7,342 bases of DNA from Acidobacteriaceae bacterium (GTDB taxonomy: Bacteria; Acidobacteriota; Terriglobia; Bryobacterales; Bryobacteraceae): contig JAFAZU010000442.1 in the NCBI GenBank assembly GCA_019239585.1, positions 1 through 7,342 of the forward strand, written 5' to 3'. Shown here in pieces: positions 1 through 6,067 of this stretch (positions within the stretch are counted from its first letter, which is position 1; every line of letters begins with the position of its first letter). The position numbers and the translations under genes are program-made. The notes below the pieces were generated by a model that saw only the letters and a program-made list of their open reading frames with translations, was not told the origin of the DNA and ran no database searches.

Positions 1-260
1 AGGAGCAACGGCCGCAAATCCTCGGCGAGAACTCGATAGTGCTGAAACTTTTCCAGAAAGCTCGGTCCGGCCAGGAGCGCGGTTTTCAGCAGCTGAAGAC
101 AAAACATCGGCCCTTCCTGCACGGAGATCTGATTCTGGGCGAAAAGCGGCAGATCGAGCTCGATCGAGAAGAAACTGACGGGATGGTATTCCTCAATCCC
201 TCGAAAGGTAAAGCACCTTCGACTCTGATCCTGTGTAAAACCTTCGTAAGTGAAATTCAT
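1..260 (-). CDS. Hypothetical protein, 3' end outside window
   Basis: An open frame enters from the left edge and starts at an ATG at 260-258; 86 complete codons are visible with no stop. An AAAGGG ribosome-binding site lies 7 nt upstream of the ATG, a good spacing that decides the start. The product begins MNFTYEGFTQ and has no signal peptide or membrane segment in the visible part. Its sequence alternates aromatic and hydrophobic residues (for example FRGIEEYHPVSFFSIELDLP), suggesting beta strands followed by a helical stretch around residues 60-80. I do not recognise the family. It lies 40 bp downstream of the 65-aa gene on the same strand, so it is probably the third gene of a small operon that begins with the beta-flower paralogue at 847. 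The plus-strand frame crossing this region is a shadow. Confidence 0.72.
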   Translation of the reverse strand, partial: MNFTYEGFTQDQSRRCFTFRGIEEYHPVSFFSIELDLPLFAQNQISVQEGPMFCLQLLKTALLAGPSFLEKFQHYRVLAEDLRPLL

Positions 261-300
261 AGTTATACCCTTTGTTCGATTATCCCGGTATCAGCAAAAC

Positions 301-498
301 TCAGTTCGAACGAATGGGCCGACACCCGGGAAAGAGTTCCCGAAGCTTCATCAAAGCTTCCGCACGTGTACCGCACGGGGGTTCAGAGACAACCGTAAAC
401 CCGGCCTTGCGCTTCAGCAAGGGCACAATCCGTTTCGCATCGGACTGCCAAATGGCTGGAACTCCATTTTTTTGAACCACGTAGAACTTTGATAACAT
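301..498 (-). CDS. Small hypothetical protein, 65 aa
   Basis: A 65-aa frame starts at ATG 498-496, preceded by an AAAGGA-type ribosome-binding site (AAAGGAAAAAC then ATG). The frame is open further upstream to 564, but that extension overlaps the end of the preceding gene and lacks a comparable site, so the internal start is preferred. The protein starts MLSKFYVVQKNGVPAIW and is basic, with no signal peptide or transmembrane segment. It looks like beta-beta-alpha: a strand YVVQ, a turn KNG, a strand PAIW, then a Lys/Arg-rich helix and a final helix near TRAEALMKLREL. The opening faintly recalls the viroplasmin-like N-terminal domain of RNase HI, but the defining residues are not convincing, so no function is assigned. 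It sits 22 bp after the beta-flower gene and 40 bp before the next gene, consistent with one operon. Confidence 0.65.
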   Translation of the reverse strand: MLSKFYVVQKNGVPAIWQSDAKRIVPLLKRKAGFTVVSEPPCGTRAEALMKLRELFPGCRPIRSN

Positions 499-520
499 GT
501 TTTTCCTTTGCTTTATTGTT

Positions 521-847
521 TTATGTCGATTGGATCCGTTCCCGCCAAACGGGAAAGTCTTCATGTCCAGCGAGCATTTCTTTCGCGCTCACGTCATGGT
601 GCCCTGGCGAACTCTTCAGGAATTGCGGGATCAAACTTCCTCGGGTCCAGGTTTTCTTGCTGAGATTGGTGATAAGGCGGTTGCCGCTGCGGGTCTCCCC
701 CAGATAATCACCATTGCACCCATACACTTCATCGCCTTCGGCAAAATAGCCAACCTGCCGCCCGTCACAGCCGAACAGCCCGTCCAACAGGCGATACCCT
801 ACATAGCGGCCGCTCCAACTCCAAAAATTATGATTGAGATCCATCAT
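521..847 (-). CDS. 4-fold beta-flower-like protein, paralogue A
   Basis: This 108-aa protein is the first gene of the leftward cluster. A GGAG ribosome-binding site lies just upstream of two tandem ATGs (847 and 844); spacing slightly favours the second, so the N-terminus is uncertain by one residue. Residues about 8-55 hold short repeating units with an aromatic-Gly turn: WSWSGRYVGY, LFGCDGRQVGYF, VYGCNGDYLGE, then RLITNL. This periodicity, with G.xxG turns and a YG..G.YLGE motif, resembles proteins annotated as 4-fold beta flower; that is a judgement from memory of the family, not a search. A C-terminal tail of about 40 residues ends near GHEDFPVW. No signal peptide is visible, so it is probably cytosolic. 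It is a clear homologue of the protein at 1489-1794 on the opposite strand. Molecular function is unknown. Confidence 0.75.
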   Translation of the reverse strand: MMDLNHNFWSWSGRYVGYRLLDGLFGCDGRQVGYFAEGDEVYGCNGDYLGETRSGNRLITNLSKKTWTRGSLIPQFLKSSPGHHDVSAKEMLAGHEDFPVWRERIQST

Positions 848-897
848 CGCTCCGCTCTCAGTGCATTGGTGATAACCAGACAGCCCAGACAGTACGG

Positions 898-919
898 TTC
901 GATGACTACGTTCATCGAA
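898..919. promoter_or_regulatory. Perfect 8-bp inverted repeat, possible operator
   Basis: TTCGATGA (898-905) and TCATCGAA (912-919) are exact reverse complements separated by six bases (CTACGT). The dyad lies about 50 bp upstream of the start of the beta-flower gene at 847, where a promoter for the leftward operon is expected. Size and symmetry fit a dimeric DNA-binding regulator site. It could also form a short hairpin in a transcript, but there is no following T-run, so a terminator is unlikely. No regulator gene is visible in the window. Confidence 0.45.
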
Positions 920-1010
920 TAAGGTATTGGGTTCCCCTGTTTAAGCAGAATCGTGCCGATTTCTCTTATGTGGCTCACCGTGGCTCCTCTCGAGAAGAGA
1001 TCATGAACCC

Positions 1011-1032
1011 GATGTAATCCGGAGGATACATC
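1011..1032. repeat. Imperfect inverted repeat
   Basis: GATGTAATCC (1011-1020) faces GGATACATC (1024-1032) across a 3-base centre, giving nine pairs with one bulged A. No T-run follows on either side. It lies in the divergent intergenic region, about 165 bp upstream of the leftward beta-flower gene. It may be a regulatory dyad or a transcript hairpin; chance is possible. Confidence 0.3.
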
Positions 1033-1235
1033 ACGACCTCCTGAATCGAAGTTGTCTAAGGAATGACGTCCAGAAGATCTGACTTAGTTCAGAGGGTCTG
1101 GAGAGTGGGCAGGAGTGCTCAGACATTCTTAGTATAGATCAAATCATGCGATGAACTATCTATTCGATGTGATTTCGCGTATACTGATGGTGGCTTAAGC
1201 AATCTCGCACTGGCCGTTCGGCCGTCGCTTGTAAG

Positions 1236-1249
1236 TTCGACGTTTCGAA
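1236..1249. repeat. Short TTCGA/TCGAA dyad
   Basis: TTCGA (1236-1240) and TCGAA (1245-1249) form a 5-bp inverted repeat around CGTT. The outer half-sites are the same five bases as the ends of the 8-bp palindrome at 898-919, but the spacing is different (4 versus 12 bases between the TTCGA/TCGAA ends). It lies about 240 bp upstream of the rightward beta-flower gene. The resemblance is suggestive only, because such 5-mers are common. Confidence 0.22.
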
Positions 1250-1363
1250 TCCTTTCTTCACACTTATCCCGGAGCCCGTCGCATTCTGCCCTAGGCACCC
1301 TGAGCAAATCTGGAGTTTCTTTTGTCGTTGCGCCATGGAGATCAAGCCCGAGCAAACAAAAAA

Positions 1364-1483
1364 ATGAGAAAGCGACGCCTCCGCCGAAGCCAGATCCGAC
1401 TCCTGCGGCAGTTGTATCTCCTAGAAGAGAATTGGAAGCAGAATCCCCATGTTCAAACCTCGGCCTCTGAGAACGCTGGGTAA
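1364..1483 (+). CDS. Possible 39-aa leader ORF (doubtful)
   Basis: An ATG embedded in the end of an A7 run opens a 39-codon frame ending TAA at 1481-1483, five bases before the GTG start of the next gene. The predicted peptide begins MRKRRLRRSQIRLLRQLYLL: very basic, then leucine-rich, and it could form an amphipathic helix. No ribosome-binding site precedes the ATG. Alternatively, a short frame starting at ATG 1335 (MEIKPEQTKK, then stop) would continue after a one-base deletion in the A run into a proline-rich stretch (ATPPPKPDPTPAAVVSP) ending at 1470. These readings are mutually exclusive, and either may be noise. Confidence 0.18.
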   Translation: MRKRRLRRSQIRLLRQLYLLEENWKQNPHVQTSASENAG

Positions 1484-1488
1484 CATAT

Positions 1489-1794
1489 GTGTCATCCGAT
1501 GTCGATTGGTTCTGGACATGTGCGGGCCAAGCTCTTGCCTACCGAGAGGCGGATGCTCTCTTTTCCTGTGAAGGAAAACAGATCGGTCGCTTCCGAGGTG
1601 ACGAAATTTACGGTCAACGGGGGAACTATCTCGGCGAGGTGGCTCGGACGGGTCGACTCGTGACACAGTTGAATAGATTGAGATGGCGTCAGTCAGGATT
1701 TTTCCCCATGACGGCTCAATCCCTTTCTCCGCCTCCGGATATGATCTCAGAGAAGATCGCCGTCGGATGCAGGGATTTCAGAATTCCGGGATAG
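1489..1794 (+). CDS. 4-fold beta-flower-like protein, paralogue B
   Basis: This 101-aa protein aligns along its whole length with the protein at 847-521, with one single-residue gap and roughly one third identical positions over about 95 residues (my own alignment by eye). Shared anchors in order: FW...G, YR..D.LF.C.G.Q.G.F, GDE.YG..G.YLGE, RL.T.L, a Trp, a Pro, and a C-terminal D...G..DF. The start is GTG 1489; it is chosen because the two paralogues then have the same distance to the conserved FW, and the frame closes at a stop at 1468-1470 just upstream. An out-of-frame ATG overlaps at 1487. The upstream ribosome-binding site is weak. No signal peptide or membrane segment is seen. The tail contains a proline-rich bit (SLSPPPD) absent in the paralogue. 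Function is unknown. Confidence 0.72.
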   Translation: MSSDVDWFWTCAGQALAYREADALFSCEGKQIGRFRGDEIYGQRGNYLGEVARTGRLVTQLNRLRWRQSGFFPMTAQSLSPPPDMISEKIAVGCRDFRIPG

Positions 1795-1891
1795 CCTGCG
1801 GAACTGGGTGACAGGTCTAGCGATGGCAGTCAGCAGCTTATTGCTTACCTGCTCCGATGAGACCAAGGCTCAGCAAAGAAGGTATTGCCCT

Positions 1892-2353
1892 ATGAACCAT
1901 TCACATGAAATACAAGAACTCTCTCAACGGGGTTCGAAGCCGCTGGACCAAGAAGTTTGGCGTGCCTGGCAGGAAAGGAATCGTCTCCAAGAGGGGCAGA
2001 AGGCAGTGACCCGCATGAAAGCGGTGAAGTGGTTGTGCATCGCAGTGCTACTGGTCACTGCGTTGTTTTTCTCACAACTCTCTCCGTATCACGTGATCGT
2101 GAGATTCGCAGTGGCTTTGGGCGCGCTCGTGGTCATGATGCAAGGGCTTGGTACGCGGCATTACGCCTTTGCTGCCTCGTTCGCAGCTATCGTCTTACTT
2201 TATAATCCATTCGTCCCTACCTTCCTGTTTGCAGGTGGCTGGCAGCATCTATTCGTCTTAGCGAGTGTGTTTCCGTTCCTTGCGTCACTGGTTTGCATGA
2301 ACGCGATGAGTCGGGCGGTTTCCCCAAGGGAGAGCCACACGGCGCTTGTTTAA
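1892..2353 (+). CDS. DUF6804-like small integral membrane protein
   Basis: The ATG at 1892, with AAGG about 9 nt upstream, gives a 153-aa protein; the frame is open back to a GTG at 1808, but that start lacks a good ribosome-binding site. Residues 1-45 are polar and charged, including a likely helix (DQEVWRAWQERNRLQEGQK). Four hydrophobic segments follow at about 46-62, 66-84, 91-105 and 117-136. The order 'SPYHVIVRF' at the start of TM2, 'LLYNPFVPTFL' after TM3 and a Trp before TM4 resembles the small membrane family DUF6804 as I remember it; this is recognition by pattern, not a search. The long cytosolic N-terminal extension seems extra. It follows the beta-flower gene by 97 bp on the same strand, so the two may be co-transcribed and could act together, though nothing in the sequence proves it. 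Confidence 0.72.
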   Translation: MNHSHEIQELSQRGSKPLDQEVWRAWQERNRLQEGQKAVTRMKAVKWLCIAVLLVTALFFSQLSPYHVIVRFAVALGALVVMMQGLGTRHYAFAASFAAIVLLYNPFVPTFLFAGGWQHLFVLASVFPFLASLVCMNAMSRAVSPRESHTALV

Positions 2354-2368
2354 AGCGTATGGCTCCCC
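2328..2368. terminator. Hairpin at convergent gene ends
   Basis: GGGAGAGCCA (2328-2337) pairs with TGGCTCCCC (2360-2368) with one bulge, and an inner CGCTT (2343-2347) pairs with AAGCG (2353-2357). The structure spans the stop codon of the membrane-protein gene and lies just beyond the stop of the fucosidase gene on the other strand. There is no T-run on either side, so it is not a textbook intrinsic terminator; it may still stall polymerase or protect the 3' ends of both converging transcripts. Confidence 0.42.
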
Positions 2369-2405
2369 GCCTATCTCTGCTCCTCGTGTACGCCATCCAT
2401 CTTTA

Positions 2406-3974
2406 CTACCCCGGCGAGAGCTTAAAAACGTAGGCATACTCGCCGGTTTTCTGCGCGGGTAGCGCGAGATGCAGGCCGCCTCCGTCCCGCGTCCACTTAA
2501 TGGGCGTATTCGATCCGAGCAGTTGAATTGTCTTTACGTCGACATGGCCGGAAGGCGATCCTTGCGCTAGGGACTTGATCGTGAGTTGCCCGTTTTCCGG
2601 CCAGGCCAGCGCAATCGCATACAGTGTCTTTCCTTTGCTGGTGAACCGGATGTCCTGGCTGGAGTAAGGCTGCGTCGCGGTGTCCTGGAAAGATCCTCCC
2701 ACCACCTTCGTCGGCCCCTCTCCATACACCTTCCAAGGACGCGTGCCATAGATGGCTTCGCCGTTGACCGACAACCAGCGGCCCATGGCAAGTAGAATCT
2801 GCTGCGCCTGCTCGGGAATCGTGCCGTCCGGTTTTGGCCCAATGTTCAGCAGAAGACAGCCATTTTTACTGATTATGTCTATTAATTGCTGAATGAGAGA
2901 CTCCGGCGAGCGGAACGTGTCGTTATCGATGTAGCCCCAGGATTTGATGCTGACCGAAGTGTCTGTCTGCCAGAACAAGGCGCGGGACGCATCGAGTTGT
3001 CCGCGCTCAATGTCCAGCACCGCCGCTCTGTCCGGGTACGCCGTGAATTTGTAATTGATAACCGCCGTGGAGTTCCGGCGGGCGGCGTCGTTGTAGTAGA
3101 ACGCAGCTAGGCGCTGCAGGTAGGGCTGGAATTCCTTGGTGTTGATCCACCAGTCAAACCACAACACTTCCGGCTCGTAGCGTTTCACGATTTCAGCGGT
3201 GCGCGCCAGCCAGTCATTGAGATAGGCGGCGTCCGGATGAGCGGCCCACTTTTGCCCGTTCTTATCGGTGACCCCCGCGTGCGCCGGCCCATAGAAGGCG
3301 GCATACTGGAGATCCCGCACGTCGGAATCAAATTCCCGTCCGCCGTTCATAAAGAAATAGTGCTCGGCCCGATGGCTGGATGCCCCAAAGTGCAGTCCCT
3401 CTCCTCGGACGGCTTTTGCCAGTTCGCCCACAATGTCGCGCTTCGGGCCCATTTTCTTCGCGTTCCAGTCCGACAGCTCCGACTCATACATGGCGAATCC
3501 GTCATGGTGCTCGGCCACGGGAACAATATATTTGGCGCCGGATTTACGGAACAACTCCGCCCACTGGCGCGCGTCGAAGTTTTCCGCTTTAAAGTTCGGG
3601 ATGAAGTCTTTGTATCCGAATCGAGATTGCGGGCCGAAAGTATCGACGTGATGTTTAAACTCCTTTGTTCCCTGGAGGTACATGTTACGTGGATACCATT
3701 CGCTTCCAAAGGCCGGGACCGAGTAAACACCCCAATGAATGAAGATTCCGAATTTTGCATCCTGATACCAGCTGGGGACTTTATATGTCTTGAGCGAATC
3801 CCAAGTCGGCTGGAAAGGACCTTCGTGCGCTTCGTTATCCACCTGTTGCAGCATGGAGTTGCGCCGAAGGTCAAACTTCCCGATGGATTTTTGCCAGAGC
3901 AGGTCATCAGTATTTGGAGCTTGACCGGCTGCCAGGGCAAGCACGCCTAAAGATAAAAGAGTTTTGCGTCCCAT
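2406..3974 (-). CDS. Secreted alpha-L-fucosidase, GH29
   Basis: This 522-aa enzyme should remove alpha-linked L-fucose from glycans by the retaining GH29 mechanism. Residues 1-19 look like a signal peptide (MGRKTLLSLGVLALAAGQA). The catalytic barrel starts near residue 65 and shows GH29 landmarks: FGIFIHWG (75-82), EHHDGF (155-160), LWFDWW (271-276) with D274 as likely nucleophile, DIERG (321-325) with E323 as candidate acid/base, SWGY (345-348) and SKNGCLLLNIGP (369-380). A C-terminal beta domain covers about 405-520. The residue roles are inferred by family analogy. Length is typical for the family plus a roughly 45-residue linker after the signal peptide. The start ATG has only a weak upstream site. 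It is the last gene of the four-gene operon, 46 bp after the cytochrome gene. A long antisense frame on the plus strand is a shadow. Confidence 0.95.
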   Translation of the reverse strand: MGRKTLLSLGVLALAAGQAPNTDDLLWQKSIGKFDLRRNSMLQQVDNEAHEGPFQPTWDSLKTYKVPSWYQDAKFGIFIHWGVYSVPAFGSEWYPRNMYLQGTKEFKHHVDTFGPQSRFGYKDFIPNFKAENFDARQWAELFRKSGAKYIVPVAEHHDGFAMYESELSDWNAKKMGPKRDIVGELAKAVRGEGLHFGASSHRAEHYFFMNGGREFDSDVRDLQYAAFYGPAHAGVTDKNGQKWAAHPDAAYLNDWLARTAEIVKRYEPEVLWFDWWINTKEFQPYLQRLAAFYYNDAARRNSTAVINYKFTAYPDRAAVLDIERGQLDASRALFWQTDTSVSIKSWGYIDNDTFRSPESLIQQLIDIISKNGCLLLNIGPKPDGTIPEQAQQILLAMGRWLSVNGEAIYGTRPWKVYGEGPTKVVGGSFQDTATQPYSSQDIRFTSKGKTLYAIALAWPENGQLTIKSLAQGSPSGHVDVKTIQLLGSNTPIKWTRDGGGLHLALPAQKTGEYAYVFKLSPG

Positions 3975-4020
3975 CTTAGTTACCGTTCAAAAGTGTTTCA
4001 CAGAATGGATGAACCCGCAA

Positions 4021-5094
4021 TCATCGGCGGGAGTTCACTGGGTAGACACGGATACGGTGATCCGTAAATTGCAGGTAGGATTCAAGCTGGGCCTGCTGCA
4101 TATGGCAGGGCAAGCAATTTGCCTTTTGTACGCGCCGGCATAGCTTCACAGGTTTGCGATCCGTTACGTGACAGCCAAGGCATGCTTCCGAGTAACTAAA
4201 ATCCCCTCTCGGGCGTGCATCACTGTGAGGATCGTGGCAAGCCAAGCACGAAATAGTTTTGCTGGCGCGAAAGCAGCGGCTTGCTAGAAGCCCGATAGGG
4301 GCGAAGCGCACGGTGACGGGATCTTCCAGTTCTGGTTCCTCTCCCATTCCAGGCATGGGAAGTCGGTGACACCCGCCGCAGATTTCGATTTGGGCGCGCG
4401 CGGGAAAACGTCCGGGATTTAATATTTCCCTTCGCACCTCGTCCTTTGATGTGCCGCGTTCCGCTGCTTGGATGTGGGTGCTTCCGGGCCCGTGACAACG
4501 CTCGCATTGAACGCCGGGCCGCAGCCCAGTTAACCTGAACTCGCTGCCTGAGCGCTGCAATCCGGTGGCGTGGCAATTGAAACAGTTTGAGACCGTTCGT
4601 TTGTCTTGCAAAACGCCTAGCTCCGCGATAGGCGTTGAGGCTCGTGACACGTGCCCAAACGTCGGCGCTAAACCGCCAGCGCGGGAATAGTAAGAGAAGC
4701 GGTGCTCAATAAGCTGGTCACCTAGAAGACCGACGGGTGTGCTGCCTTGCGCGCCTGCTCCAAAGGCCCACTCCAGGACAACAGGCTGTGGAACGCTCTC
4801 CTCATAGATGAGGATCTTGCCCGCGTTTTCCTCATATCGCAAACGGCCATCCGGCGAATGTCCAGCCTTCAGAAGGGCAGCGCCAAGAAGGCTGCCTTCA
4901 ATCGGCTGGAGGGAGTGGGCATGATGCGAGGCCGATTGCTTCCGAAATTCTGAGGGGTGGCACTGTGCGCAGGCCTGAGATCCTACGAAGTCGGCAGCGC
5001 GACAAGCTGAGGCAATCGATACGAACAGGGCTGCCAGGAACAGCGCCAGTATGCGCCGCTTACTCTTTCGCCCCGCGTGTAACATCAACACCAT
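4021..5094 (-). CDS. Exported heptahaem c-type cytochrome
   Basis: With the start at ATG 5094 the protein has 357 aa; GGAAAA five to six bases upstream supports this over the in-frame ATG at 5130 and the one at 5085. Residues 4-33 form a signal peptide (basic RKSKRR, then ILALFLAALFVSIA), so the protein is exported. Seven CXXCH haem c motifs follow: CAQCH 42, CFNCH 171, CERCH 197, CGGCH 239, CLACH 283, CLGCH 305 and CLPCH 327. Many additional His residues (HH at about 57) could be distal ligands. The GSQACAQCHPSEF opening is typical of multihaem cytochromes of the c554-like superfamily, which transfer electrons in the periplasm or at the outer membrane. The gap between motifs 1 and 2 (residues 47-170) is a non-haem, beta-rich segment. 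It overlaps the end of the TPR gene by 35 bp. Its redox partner is unknown. Confidence 0.93.
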   Translation of the reverse strand: MVLMLHAGRKSKRRILALFLAALFVSIASACRAADFVGSQACAQCHPSEFRKQSASHHAHSLQPIEGSLLGAALLKAGHSPDGRLRYEENAGKILIYEESVPQPVVLEWAFGAGAQGSTPVGLLGDQLIEHRFSYYSRAGGLAPTFGHVSRASTPIAELGVLQDKRTVSNCFNCHATGLQRSGSEFRLTGLRPGVQCERCHGPGSTHIQAAERGTSKDEVRREILNPGRFPARAQIEICGGCHRLPMPGMGEEPELEDPVTVRFAPIGLLASRCFRASKTISCLACHDPHSDARPRGDFSYSEACLGCHVTDRKPVKLCRRVQKANCLPCHMQQAQLESYLQFTDHRIRVYPVNSRR

Positions 5095-6067
5095 TGTCTT
5101 TTCCGGCCTGAATCTGCCGCACCTTATCAAACTCGATCTGCGCTTCCGCCTTACGGCCCAAACTGCGATACACCGACGCTAAATGATAGTGGCCTGATCC
5201 AATATCAGGAGCAAGACGGGTTGCTTCCTTCAATTGCGCTAAAGCTTCTTCATAACGTTTCTCTTCTTCCAAAAGCATACCCAGACGCAGGTGCGCATTG
5301 CTGTTCGACCCATCGCAGGCCAGGGAGCGCCGGTAGAGCGATTCCGCTTTCGGCAGATCTTTCTCCGCGCGCGAGATTTCACCTAGATAGTAATTAGCTA
5401 AGCTGTGACAACCCTTGGCGGCTTCCTTCTCCAGCCATTCGCGGGCATTCTCCGCGTCACTCTGCCGCCAGTAGAGATAGCCGATGGCGAATTGAGCATT
5501 GGGGACCGAAGGGTCTTTCGCAAGCGCCTGCTTGTACTCTTGGATAGCCTTATCCAGTTCCTGCTGGTCCTCGTAAGCATTGCCAAGCAAGTAGTGGGTC
5601 CAAGCCGAATCCGAGTAATTCGTGATCAGCTCGTGAAAGGATGCTTTGGCTTCGTCGAGACGACCCGTGCGGCGGTTGCTCTCTTCAAGCATGTAAAGAA
5701 CGCGTTCGCGCTGTATAGAGGGATCGAGCTGGCGGAGTTCAGCGATGGCGGCGGCGTAGTCCTTTTCTTCAAAATAATCTGCCCCAAGCAGGAAGTGCGC
5801 CTCTTCAGTTAGGGCAGGGTCGGCAGCGGCTTTCTTCAGAGGCGCAACAGCCTCGCGGAGTCTGCCTTTATGGAAGAGCGCGAGGCCGAGGTTGTACTGA
5901 ATGCGCGCATCCTGGGGAAAACGCTTTGCAGCTTGTTGCAATTCGGAGAACGAGGCATCTGCCTGTCCGGTAGTTTGGGCGAACACTACGGAGCGCTCGC
6001 CCAAACCTGTCAGAAGGAATAGCAGTAACAAGAGGCAGAAACGATTAAAAGAACAAACGCAGGCCAA
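5060..6067 (-). CDS. Exported tetratricopeptide-repeat protein
   Basis: The C-terminal 270 residues are almost entirely TPR units, about eight, with the usual pattern of small and aromatic residues: for example YNLGLALFHKGRLREAV, HYLLGNAYEDQQELDKAI, AHLRLGMLLEEEKRYEEAL and YHLASVYRSLGRKAEA. TPR solenoids bind partner proteins. The frame is open to an ATG at 6196, but that lies far inside the receptor gene; a TTG at 6067 gives a sensible signal peptide (ACVCSFNRFCLLLLLFLLTG, cleavage likely after VFA at about residue 30) and overlaps the receptor gene by only 23 bp. No strong ribosome-binding site is visible, so translation may be coupled to the upstream gene and the exact start is uncertain. 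The 335-aa product is probably periplasmic. Overlap with the next gene suggests the TPR protein and the cytochrome form a functional pair. Confidence 0.88.
   Translation of the reverse strand: MACVCSFNRFCLLLLLFLLTGLGERSVVFAQTTGQADASFSELQQAAKRFPQDARIQYNLGLALFHKGRLREAVAPLKKAAADPALTEEAHFLLGADYFEEKDYAAAIAELRQLDPSIQRERVLYMLEESNRRTGRLDEAKASFHELITNYSDSAWTHYLLGNAYEDQQELDKAIQEYKQALAKDPSVPNAQFAIGYLYWRQSDAENAREWLEKEAAKGCHSLANYYLGEISRAEKDLPKAESLYRRSLACDGSNSNAHLRLGMLLEEEKRYEEALAQLKEATRLAPDIGSGHYHLASVYRSLGRKAEAQIEFDKVRQIQAGKDNGVDVTRGAKE

Larger units (their letters stand above)
848..1488. other. Long divergent intergenic region
   Basis: About 640 bp separate two diverging genes and hold no convincing gene. 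What is visible: a perfect 8-bp inverted repeat (898-919), a dyad at 1011-1032, a TTCGA/TCGAA dyad at 1236-1249, a TATACT hexamer at 1180-1185 without a good -35 partner, and small frames near 1335-1483 around a run of seven A. Two minus-strand frames of 61 and 78 codons exist at about 1119-1355, but they overlap each other and show no domain character or good ribosome-binding site. I found no tRNA-like cloverleaf. Because both flanking genes point outward, this segment must carry the promoters for both sides. Confidence 0.7.

Noticed and set aside
497..922. 141-codon plus-strand frame
   Set aside because: Antisense to paralogue A, whose homology to the protein at 1489-1794 establishes the minus strand as coding.
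1180..1185. TATACT as a -10 box for the rightward operon
   Set aside because: No acceptable -35 hexamer at 16-18 bp and it would imply a roughly 300-nt leader; not strong enough to call.
1231..1260. T-arm-like GTTTCGAATCC, possible tRNA or attachment remnant
   Set aside because: The flanking bases do not form a T-stem, and no anticodon arm or acceptor stem could be assembled.
1119..1355. 78-aa and 61-aa minus-strand frames in the intergenic region
   Set aside because: They overlap each other in different frames and show low-complexity charged sequence, no good ribosome-binding site and no domain pattern.
848..1488. CRISPR array or insertion sequence in the gap
   Set aside because: No regularly spaced direct repeats, no terminal inverted repeats with a target duplication, and no transposase frame.
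3237..3950. 237-codon plus-strand open frame
   Set aside because: Antisense to the clearly conserved GH29 fucosidase, with no recognisable domain; an open frame produced by codon bias of the real gene.
5095..5130. Earlier ATG (5130) as cytochrome start
   Set aside because: It would add 12 residues before the signal peptide and enlarge the overlap with the TPR gene; the GGAAAA site fits the ATG at 5094.
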